64,000 nt of DNA, taken from assembly GCA_965644315.1 (NCBI GenBank), contig CBFFRQ010000212.1, positions 1 to 64,000 on the forward strand. Reading direction: 5' to 3'. A model generated the notes under the pieces. It ran no database searches and was not told the origin of the DNA. It saw only the letters and a list, made by a program, of their open reading frames with translations. Made by a program: the position numbers and the translations under genes. How positions within the stretch are numbered: the first letter of the stretch is position 1; every line of letters starts with the position of its first letter. The DNA is from Caecitellus pseudoparvulus. Taxonomy: Eukaryota; Bigyra: Bicosoecida. Of this stretch, positions 57,270 through 64,000 are shown piece by piece.

Positions 57270-57545
57270 ATGGAGTTGCGGAAATGGGCGCTCCTGACGA
57301 TAATTGCAGCGGACAGTAGGAGCAGCGCGTACCCTCCAGCGAAGCTTGCTGACTTGGCGAAATCGGAACCCGATATCCTACATGACTTGACAAAGTATGA
57401 AGCCAAAGAACGCCGACTTGCACAAATGGCAAACAGAGGATGGAAGACAGGAATTAGACGAAGGTATGCTGAAATCATTGCCGGTGATCACCAGTCGGCA
57501 AGAGTCGATGGTAGCGTGTGGGTGCAACCAGACACTCGAGCTTAG
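57270..57545 (+). CDS. Host ORF sharing a motif with the frame at 58081
   Basis: 91 aa from ATG, ending GIRRRYAEIIAG, then RVDGSVWVQPDTRA. The same pattern (IRRKYSKMVSAG, then SDGSMWIANTVRG) occurs in the frame at 58081-58731, so they are fragments of one repeated gene family, probably transposon-borne. No known family. Confidence 0.35.
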   Translation: MELRKWALLTIIAADSRSSAYPPAKLADLAKSEPDILHDLTKYEAKERRLAQMANRGWKTGIRRRYAEIIAGDHQSARVDGSVWVQPDTRA

Positions 57546-57630
57546 GTCAAGGCACCGTTGAGCGGAATTCCTGCTTTGGCTCCACAAAGGCCAAGAGGCC
57601 GAGCATACAATGAAAAGAACCAACATGTAT

Positions 57631-57770
57631 CCCGTGCCGTGAGCGGGGGAGAAGAAGACGAAAGTGCGCACAAGCCGAGCCTGCGCACAGCCCCCCCCCC
57701 CCTCGCTCCGCTACAGAACCTACGTTTCCAGGTCCGCATGGGACCTGGAGAACTGAAGTTCCGCTCTTGA
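57631..57770. repeat. Diverged partial copy of the dispersed host repeat
   Basis: CCGTGAGCGGGGGAGAAGAA, then GTGCGCACAAGCCGAGCCTG and CTCGCTCCGCTACAGAACCT, ending GAACTGAAGTTCCGCTC, follow the last third of the units at 4657 and 33307. Confidence 0.5.
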
Positions 57771-58080
57771 GTTCAAGGGTATCGTGCATCGGCCATGGGT
57801 CTCTCTCACTGGCACTTGACATCGTCTCTCAAGTTCCGCGAGGAACTCAGCCCTTCGAAAAAGGCTCTCAGTGCTCATGATGGCTTGTGCAGACTGCGGA
57901 ATTCCGGCAGAAAAGGTTCATGTCAATAACCGGCTTGTAGAACAAGCACAGTCCCTCCTTCTCAACAATTTAGGAGGCGTGATCACAATCACTGTCGACT
58001 AGACAACACCGACAACACACGAGTCGTACACAGTCTGCCAGCCAGATCTTTACATCAGATGATGAACGCAGTGGAACTGC

Positions 58081-58731
58081 ATGGCTCTGCAGGTGAACGT
58101 CGCTCTCTTGGACGCCCCGAGCGCGCCATGGAGTGACAGGACATGGACTGTTCTCGATCTCCATGCACGGCCTGCCCTTGCAGCAGAGATAGAAGAAGGG
58201 GAAGGGCAGCTGGTCTTGCTGCCCGCAACGCCAGATGGCGGACCGTGCATTGGTGCAGGGCAGCTTTACGATCCATTTGGAAAGTCATCCCGTACTTCAA
58301 GACACTTCAGACAGTACAATGACTGTGTCTCTCGAGCGATCAGAAGGAAGTACTCCAAGATGGTATCCGCAGGAACTGAATGTGCTGAGTCCGATGGCAG
58401 TATGTGGATTGCGAACACTGTCAGGGGTTCGGTGCTAGCGGGCACCACTAGCCCAGTGGTCTTTCACTGCAAAGTACGAACTCCGGCGACTGAGCAGGTA
58501 CATCAGTATGCGTGCCACAGAGAAGCACCAGGACCGTTTGGCCCAGCAGCTGTCCAGTACCTACATACGTTGACTCCTATAGGATCTCCGGTACAGATAA
58601 GGACGACCACAAACCAGATTGAAGCTACCAGAGGAACTTCTGCCCGTCAAGCAGCTGCTCGTCATCGTCTATCGTCAGGAGGTAGGCAAGGAGCTTCTCT
58701 TCCCGCCGATCAAGTCGCAAGCGCCAAATGA
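58081..58731 (+). CDS. Host ORF sharing a motif with the frame at 57270
   Basis: 216 codons. Residues around 85-115 (IRRKYSKMVSAG, then SDGSMWIANTVRG) match the end of the frame at 57270-57545. The remainder is unremarkable. Likely a transposon or host-repeat fragment; coding status uncertain. Confidence 0.3.
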   Translation: MALQVNVALLDAPSAPWSDRTWTVLDLHARPALAAEIEEGEGQLVLLPATPDGGPCIGAGQLYDPFGKSSRTSRHFRQYNDCVSRAIRRKYSKMVSAGTECAESDGSMWIANTVRGSVLAGTTSPVVFHCKVRTPATEQVHQYACHREAPGPFGPAAVQYLHTLTPIGSPVQIRTTTNQIEATRGTSARQAAARHRLSSGGRQGASLPADQVASAK

Positions 58732-58919
58732 AGCTGAGGCTCTGCAACATTTTCACGACGAATTCCAGGGAGTATCCTTTCATCATTGCCCCGTGTGCAG
58801 TGAGTGTAGACCATGCTGGAAAACTACCGTATCTGGAGGAGAAGAATGCCTAACATAAGGATGCCTGGTCACTCTCTTCCAAACATTTTGACAGAATGCC
58901 CAGAATGCATTTTCTTGCC

Positions 58920-59372
58920 TCACCAGGCCACCAGTTGGTCCAAGCGCGCGGCACGCTTCACCCTTGAGCGCGCTTCAGGTTGGGGGGCAGAGCCTGCAGC
59001 TTTTTCTGGGCGCCGTACGGCAGTGTGCCCAGGCTGCCGGCCAGAACCACACACGTACTCTCGCGAGCGCTTCTTTCCTCCGGCCACAGGGCCAGAGGTC
59101 GCAGCTGTTGGATGTGCTGCACCCGCAGCTGCTGCGCTGACTTCTACAGATTCATTCGAGGTCGTACCGTTCTGGAGCACGTCGTCCTTTGTAGAGGTTG
59201 TGCTCCATAACTTCCCAGCGGTCAGGAGCGCCTTTACCGCCGCAAGTGCCTCCTGTTTGCCCGCAGGATGCCATACGCTGTCAAGTCCTGTTTTTCGGAC
59301 TCCGTTGATGACGATAGAGCTGTCCATGTCCCCCAGTGCCACTACAACTGCCCGAGCCACCTGCAGTTGAAG
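58920..59372 (-). pseudogene. Third relative of the zinc-knuckle transposase C-terminus
   Basis: The minus-strand frame carries SSIVINGVRKTGLDSVWHPA and ALLTAGKLWS, matching VVLNGVRRTGLGSIW and CLIEDGSLWW of the remnant at 34582-35277. The zinc knuckle has decayed (VCGSGRQPGHTAVRR lacks the second and last Cys). The frame's apparent ATG lies in the adjacent recombinase repeat, so the gene is cut by that insertion. Confidence 0.5.
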
Positions 59373-60277
59373 CTGTGGGATAGACCGCACGCTCATTCCA
59401 GCCTTCCGCTGCTAGATCCGCTACTAACGGATTTTGCGTTCAACTCCGACTTTCAGCGCCTTGATGATACTTACATGTGCAACCTGAAGGAGGCTCGTAC
59501 ATCGGGCTGGGACAAATGTGAGCCGAATTCACGAGTACTTGTCACGCAGCCAGAGCGCCATCTCAGCACTTGCGCCCGATACACCTACAACACCACTTGT
59601 GTCTGCCGGTACCCCGTGGGCGTTTACCACGGAAGAGGAGCTCGCGGTAACAGTGCTGGCTCTGTCCTCAGGAGGCAGTCAACTGGAGCTGGTTCGCCTG
59701 GTGGGGCGCAGCGTACGCACTTTGTGGCGTGTTTTGCGTCGTGTTGTCACATGCTTGTGCGTTTTGGGCGCCCCCAAGTACGCTATGTGGCCAACATCCC
59801 TCGATGAATGGTAGGAGGTGGCTGAAGAGTTCTTCGCAGCTTGCAAGGGTAGGGTGGTGGGCCCGCTGCGGACAAGTAAGGTTATTGAGTGGGCCCGACA
59901 CCAAGTGACGACGGGAGCTTGCTCGTCGTGGTCGCCCGGCGACAAGCTCAAGGCCCTGCTGGCCGCCGTGAACTTTTGGTGCATCCCCGACGAGAGCCTG
60001 AGCAGGGTGGGCATGACGCTCGCGAAGGCGCTGGCCAGGATGAAACCGAGCCCGCCGGTGCAGCACCGTGAACACGTGACCATGAGCAAACTTCATAAGA
60101 CGGTGGACGCTCTGGGCGGACGCACCAGGCTACAAGCCTGCCTGCTGATCGGATTCTGGGGCCATGATGCGCGCTGGTGAGCTGCTACACCTGGAATGGG
60201 CCGACATCACCTTTACAAGACGCGACGGCGTATGGGTGGTGACGGGCAGGCATGGGGACAAGACACATCACCACCGG
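59373..60277 (+). pseudogene. Tyrosine-recombinase transposon, second copy, interrupted by PLV3
   Basis: Matches 29616-30519. It carries an in-frame TAG at 59812-59814 where copy one has AAG, and one extra G near 60160 that shifts the frame before the FWxHDAR equivalent of the first-Arg motif. The match ends exactly at 60277, where the PLV3 palindrome starts, so the C-terminal catalytic part lies, if anywhere, beyond PLV3. Confidence 0.75.
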
Positions 60278-60357
60278 TGTCACCCGCCATTCAAACCAGT
60301 CATCGTTGCCCCTATATATATAGGGGCAACGATGACTGGTTTGAATGGCGGGTGACA
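60278..60357. repeat. 80-bp perfect palindrome at the PLV3 edge
   Basis: Two 40-bp arms starting TGTCACCCGCCATTCAAACC meet at a central TATATATATA with no spacer. It lies exactly at the host junction and can form a cruciform or hairpin end. Confidence 0.9.
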
Positions 60358-60960
60358 GACATGGCCTCTTGGACACCTTCACCGTCTCACTCATCTCAAT
60401 CACTCACCTCATTTGTGACCATTCGTGGTCTCATCTCATCTCACTCATCAATTTGACACCTTCACCGTCACACTCATCTCAATCACTTACCTCATTTGAG
60501 ACCATTTGTGGTTTGGTTGCTTCAAATTTATTTTTTATGGTCTTGTGATTGAAATGAAATCATCCGCCAAAGACCATTTGTGGTTTGTTTGTGTGAATTT
60601 TATTTTTTATGGTCTTGTGATTGAAATGAAAACAAACGCCAAAGACCATTTGTGGTTTGTTGTTTTAAAAAACTCATTTTTGACCATTTTTGACGCCAAA
60701 CACAAGGGGGTACCCTTGCTAATTATCTCACAACATCCGCCAAATGTGCCTCCCAAGGTCGGCACCGCGCAGTGAGCCCGCAGAGGGCGAACGAGCACAC
60801 ACCTTATTCAACCCCTCATCAACCCCCTCACATACACCCTCATTCATACTTTCATCTTACTCTTTTACAAAACAAAAATAAGTAAGTAGAGAGAAACAAT
60901 TAATTAAATGGTTTTGTATGTTTCATTTTTTTTACAATTCATTATTTATTTATTTATTTA
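60358..60960. other. PLV3 leader with dispersed short repeats
   Basis: No gene seen. It contains repeated CACTCATCTCAATCAC units and two copies of a unit of about 68 bp that includes TTATGGTCTTGTGATTGAAA and GCCAAAGACCATTTGTGGTT, around 60530-60660. Confidence 0.55.
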
Positions 60961-60977
60961 AGTATTTCAAAGTTAAT

Positions 60978-61285
60978 GGCCCCCCTATCAGCATTCATAC
61001 CCATATATGAACATACATCTTTTAAGGGGGCCACAGATAAGTTTTCTCATTTTCCATTTTAAGTATTTCAATAATCCATTAATTAAGTATTCCAAAATGC
61101 ATGATTTAAGTATTCAAGAATTAATGGCCCCCCTAAAAGCATTCATACCCATATATGAAGACACTACTGATAAGGGGGCCAGAGATAAGTATTCCAAAAT
61201 GCATTAATTAAGTATTCCATAATTCATGACTACCCCCCCAAAGGCATTCATACCCATATATGAACATACATCCTTTAAGGGGGTA
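60978..61285. repeat. Three hairpin repeats with compensating stems
   Basis: Units at 60978-61032, 61126-61180 and 61231-61285 share a loop containing GCATTCATACCCATATATGA. Stems are GGCCCCC/GGGGGCC in the first two and TACCCCC/GGGGGTA in the third, so both sides changed together. Confidence 0.75.
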
Positions 61286-61380
61286 CCAGATAAGAAATGA
61301 CCTTTACCAACTATCTAAGAACCATTAATTTTAATGAAATCTATTTTACAACCCCCTATGTAAGAAGATAATTCCTGAAT

Positions 61381-61429
61381 AGTTCCCAATAAGTAATAAT
61401 CTATAATAGACTTTTGCTTATTGGGAACT
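61381..61429. repeat. 13-bp inverted repeat in the PLV3 leader
   Basis: AGTTCCCAATAAG at 61381-61393 and its inverse CTTATTGGGAACT at 61417-61429, with a 23-nt loop. Confidence 0.7.
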
Positions 61430-61489
61430 AAGTATTTTAACAATGTGTGTGATGTGTGAAATATACTCCACTTTACCACCTAAAAATAG

Positions 61490-61557
61490 AACCGCAGGGG
61501 ATTTATCCCCTATAACCCCTTTTGCTTACGCTTTTTTTAAAAGCGTCTTGCGGTTCC
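61490..61557. repeat. Multi-stem structured element in the PLV3 leader
   Basis: Outer stem GAACCGCA/TGCGGTTC encloses two hairpins, GGGGATTTATCCCC and ACGCTTTTTTTAAAAGCGT (61528-61546), as in a three-way junction. Part of it recurs inverted at 63604-63660. Confidence 0.65.
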
Positions 61558-61664
61558 CTGTTTTGCCATAGATTTTCTAAAAATCTACTACACTCAAACT
61601 CTTATACCGCCCACGCTCTCTCTTTTGGTTTTCATAATCGCTATATATATGAGTGAGTATTGTG

Positions 61665-61679
61665 ACGGGGACACCCCGT
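61665..61679. repeat. ACGGGG-ACA-CCCCGT mini-hairpin
   Basis: Six-base stem with a three-base loop in AT-rich surroundings; an identical copy lies at 63975-63989, with similar flanking bases (TAAGCCCCGA and TAACCCCCGA). Confidence 0.65.
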
Positions 61680-61843
61680 AAGCCCCGAGACAACCATTTA
61701 CTTTCTTGTAAATAAATAAAATATCATATTATATCAAATGGATGAATACATACAATCATCTAACATTTTAGTTTATTTAGAAATCAAATACTTATATGAA
61801 AAAATTAAAAATATTCAAAAACTTAAATAAAATAATATTTAGG

Positions 61844-61851
61844 AAAATTGA
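61844..61851 (+). promoter_or_regulatory. AAAATTGA octamer upstream of the PLV3 integrase
   Basis: AAAATTGA, the early-promoter octamer of mimivirus and relatives, lies 43-50 nt before the ATG at 61894. A single match in AT-rich DNA can arise by chance. Confidence 0.35.
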
Positions 61852-61893
61852 TTTAAAAATATCCGCCAAAATAATATATACATATATTATAGA

Positions 61894-63690
61894 ATGAAAA
61901 CTCGCGAAGAGAAATTAGAAGAATTAAAAAGTATTCATAAAGATGAAATCGAAGATTTAGAAAAAAATAAAATGAGGTATTTTTTAAACACAAAAGATAT
62001 GTCCTTATATGTCTATCCTGAAAAAACGACGAAAAGCGATAAGAATAGTAAAAATTTAAAGGAGCAAATTGATAAATGGGAAAAGGATAATTATGAACTT
62101 TACAAAGGCAAATTAGATAAATTACCATCAAAAATATTTTTACGATTTATTGGTAAAGATGGTAAAATTAGAATGGGTTTCGTTTTAGCGAATAAGACAG
62201 GTGAAAAGTATTTTATGCTTCAAGGTGTTGGAGGTGCTCGTTTTGGAGTTGAGTATGATGTTATTAAAGACACATACTATAAGAAAGAGCATTATGATAA
62301 GCAACGCAAGAAGCAAGAAGAAGCAGAAAAGAAAAAACAAGAGAAACAAGAGAAACAAGAGAAGCAAGAGAAGCAAAAAGCGATAAAAAACGACAAGGAA
62401 AAATCACCAGAAGAATCACCTGAAAAATTGAAGAAACCAACAGCAGAGGAGGTTGATACAATACTAACCAAAATCTACTACGATGAAGGTAATTACAACG
62501 GTCGTGACAAATTATACAGCATAGCAAAGACAAGACGTCCAAAAATTACCAGAGCACAGGTAGAGAAATGGTTAAGCGAGCAGAAACTATATCAATTAAC
62601 CAAACCAAACAAATCAAGTAAGACATTTACTCCAATTATTAGCAAAGCACCTTTTAATGTCGTCCAAATTGATATTTACAAATATGGTAAAATTATCACA
62701 TTAAATATGGTTGATTTATTTAGCAAATATGTTGATACTTATGTTATGAAGAATGAAACAGCACAAGAAACAATTAACGCTGTAAAAGCAATTCTTAAAA
62801 AAGCACCGTTGAAACCAAAACTGATACAAAGCGATAATGGACCAAATTTTACAAGCAAGGAATTTAAAGAATACCTCACAAAAGAAGGAATAAAACAAAT
62901 ATTTAGCACACCATATACCCCGCAATCACAAGGAGCGGTTGAGCGGCTCCAGAAGACGCTAAAAGCATATCTGGAAAAACTCACATTACAAAACAAGAAA
63001 ATTACAAATAAAAGTATTGATGTGTTTGATAAAAATTATAACAATACAAAACATACTATTACTGGTATGACACCGATGGAGGCTTTGAAAGATGAGAACC
63101 GTGAGAAAGTTTTAAAAGCAATTGAAAAAGCAAAAGCATACAACCTCACAGAGGATAGAAAAGATGATTTAAAGAAAGGTGACAATGTAAGGTTAAGCAC
63201 ACGCACAGGGGCAAAGAATCAAAACATAGGGGCAGGGTCATTAAACTGGACTAACGAAGTATTTACAATTCATTCTATAAGCAGACCTCGTGATGTATTA
63301 AAACCAATTAGATACAAAGTAAAAGACACAGCAGGCGAAGTTTTAAAAGGCATCTTTTACAGGAATGAATTACAACACATAGAAGATGTTAAAAATGCTG
63401 ATAAGGTTGAACCAAAATACGAGGTTGAAAAATTTGTAAAACGCCGTATAATTAGAAGGAAGCGTGATAAAAAAGTAATTAAAACAGAATGGTTAGTACG
63501 ATGGAGGGATTATACATCAAGCGAAAATACTTGGGAAGACCAACAAAAATTAATTGAAGAATTAGGAAAAGATGTGTTTGAAAAACTGAAACAGAATTAT
63601 TTAGACGCTTTTAAAAAAAGCGTTGGCAAAAGGGGGTTAATGGGGGATATCCCCCATATTGAAGATAAAAACAACTTAAAGACAAAATAA
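61894..63690 (+). CDS. Polinton-type chromodomain integrase (DD35E) of PLV3
   Basis: 598 aa. Residues 78-125 form an extra N-terminal beta-rich domain (IFLRFIGKDGKIRMGF, KYFMLQGVGGARFG). A Lys/Glu/Gln linker follows with KQEKQEKQEKQEKQ encoded by four tandem 12-bp units. Residues 185-240 are the usual integrase N-terminal helical region (TKIYYDEGNYNGRDKLYSI, ITRAQVEKWLSEQKLY), seen in Maverick/Polinton and retroelement integrases. The catalytic residues are D260 (NVVQIDIY), D314 (IQSDNGPNFTS) and E350 (QGAVERLQKT), spacing 35. The chromodomain spans about 508-575 (YEVEKFVKRRI, EWLVRWRDYTSSENTWED). The tail GKRGLMGDIPHIE is encoded by a GC-rich palindromic stretch. Confidence 0.93.
   Translation: MKTREEKLEELKSIHKDEIEDLEKNKMRYFLNTKDMSLYVYPEKTTKSDKNSKNLKEQIDKWEKDNYELYKGKLDKLPSKIFLRFIGKDGKIRMGFVLANKTGEKYFMLQGVGGARFGVEYDVIKDTYYKKEHYDKQRKKQEEAEKKKQEKQEKQEKQEKQKAIKNDKEKSPEESPEKLKKPTAEEVDTILTKIYYDEGNYNGRDKLYSIAKTRRPKITRAQVEKWLSEQKLYQLTKPNKSSKTFTPIISKAPFNVVQIDIYKYGKIITLNMVDLFSKYVDTYVMKNETAQETINAVKAILKKAPLKPKLIQSDNGPNFTSKEFKEYLTKEGIKQIFSTPYTPQSQGAVERLQKTLKAYLEKLTLQNKKITNKSIDVFDKNYNNTKHTITGMTPMEALKDENREKVLKAIEKAKAYNLTEDRKDDLKKGDNVRLSTRTGAKNQNIGAGSLNWTNEVFTIHSISRPRDVLKPIRYKVKDTAGEVLKGIFYRNELQHIEDVKNADKVEPKYEVEKFVKRRIIRRKRDKKVIKTEWLVRWRDYTSSENTWEDQQKLIEELGKDVFEKLKQNYLDAFKKSVGKRGLMGDIPHIEDKNNLKTK
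63604..63660. repeat. Inverted partial copy of the leader structure, inside the integrase gene
   Basis: ACGCTTTTAAAAAAAGCGT at 63605-63623 is the exact reverse complement of 61528-61546, and GCAAAAGGGG after it also matches in inverse. It is followed by an 18-bp perfect palindrome ATGGGGGATATCCCCCAT at 63640-63657. Confidence 0.65.
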
Positions 63691-63716
63691 TATATACATA
63701 TAACATATAAGCAATA

Positions 63717-63971
63717 ATGGAAACAACACAGAAAAAGACCGCTGATAAAAAAGCATATATGCGTGAGTATATGCGAAACAGATATAATAAAAATAGTAAG
63801 AAGGCGTGTGATGAACGCAAAGCATACTACTATAAGAAAAAATACAATTTAGAACCCGAACAGGTTAAACTGTATGGAGAGCATCTACATTTACTTATTA
63901 AAGCAAAAAAATTGATTGAGGAAATTAAATCCGTATGTCCTCAACATCTCGCATATCTCAACAACGATTAA
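63717..63971 (+). CDS. Small basic protein of PLV3
   Basis: 84 aa. The first half is Lys/Arg/Tyr-rich and helical (KAYMREYMRNRYNKN, KAYYYKKKYNLEPEQ), resembling the helix before the zinc finger in the 79-aa PLV1 protein. The C-terminal half is a plain helix with one Cys. It could bind nucleic acid. A GC-rich mini-hairpin starts 4 bp after its stop codon. Confidence 0.65.
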   Translation: METTQKKTADKKAYMREYMRNRYNKNSKKACDERKAYYYKKKYNLEPEQVKLYGEHLHLLIKAKKLIEEIKSVCPQHLAYLNND

Positions 63972-63974
63972 TTA

Positions 63975-63989
63975 ACGGGGACACCCCGT
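63975..63989. terminator. Mini-hairpin directly after the small basic protein gene
   Basis: ACGGGG-ACA-CCCCGT, identical to 61665-61679. The position directly after a stop codon suggests a 3'-end signal, though the other copy follows no recognised gene. Confidence 0.45.
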
Positions 63990-64000
63990 AACCCCCGACC

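Larger units (their letters stand above)
60278..64000. mobile_element. PLV3: left end of a third integrated virus, incomplete
   Basis: It starts where the recombinase copy is interrupted and continues past the window. The first 500 bp are of mixed composition, then AT-rich. It encodes a Polinton-type integrase and a small basic protein. The right end, TIR partner and target duplication cannot be seen, so the left boundary is inferred from the break in the host repeat. Confidence 0.75.

Noticed and set aside
60978-61285. CRISPR-like array
   Set aside because: Only three units, of unequal spacing, with similar rather than unique spacers and no cas genes; the context is a eukaryotic viral insertion.

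Overview
The window is nuclear DNA of a unicellular eukaryote, probably an alga or other protist, whose GC-rich repeat-laden genome carries at least three AT-rich endogenous viruses of the Polinton-like virus (PLV)/virophage class. Composition alternates sharply: host DNA at 1-5567, 27717-36951 and 54649-60277 is GC-rich and holds broken transposon genes. The segments 5568-27716, 36952-54648 and (mostly) 60278-64000 are AT-rich and densely coding. There are no Shine-Dalgarno-type start sites, and nothing suggests a bacterium or plasmid.

PLV1 (5568-27716, about 22.1 kb) has 577-bp terminal inverted repeats (TIRs) and a 5-bp target duplication AAGGA. A short left plus-strand block holds a repeat protein, a broken gene, a chromodomain integrase and a nuclease-like protein. 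A long minus-strand block holds a P-loop protein, a frameshifted Dam-like methylase, a small virus-type protein, fibre, major capsid protein, penton-like minor capsid, adenain-like protease, packaging ATPase, a coiled-coil protein and a pVI-like protein. It continues with a papain-like plus nucleotidyltransferase fusion, a family B DNA polymerase, a repeat protein, a zinc finger and an SF3 helicase. Most PLV1 genes have a TCTA box in an AT-rich context about 15-20 nt before the ATG, as reported for mavirus and the late genes of its giant virus CroV.

PLV2 (36952-54648, 17,697 bp) has 418-bp TIRs and a 5-bp duplication CAAAG. Its left plus-strand genes (helicase, small protein, palm-only polymerase) share a different upstream motif. 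Its minus strand carries the integrase and a morphogenesis block whose gene order resembles that of PLV1, although the capsid proteins have diverged strongly. It also encodes a class 3 lipase with a frameshifted N-terminus. It sits inside a host reading frame that would be continuous without the element.

PLV3 (60278 to beyond the window) begins at an 80-bp perfect palindrome, exactly where the second copy of a tyrosine-recombinase transposon stops matching the first copy. About 1.6 kb of hairpin-rich leader precedes a 598-aa DD35E chromodomain integrase and a small basic protein.

The host parts hold a PIF/Harbinger-like transposase with a tail-to-tail partner gene, two copies of a DIRS/Crypton-type tyrosine recombinase, three relatives of a zinc-knuckle pogo/Tc1-like transposase and a roughly 375-bp dispersed repeat. 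All family assignments were made by eye from motifs; no database search was possible.
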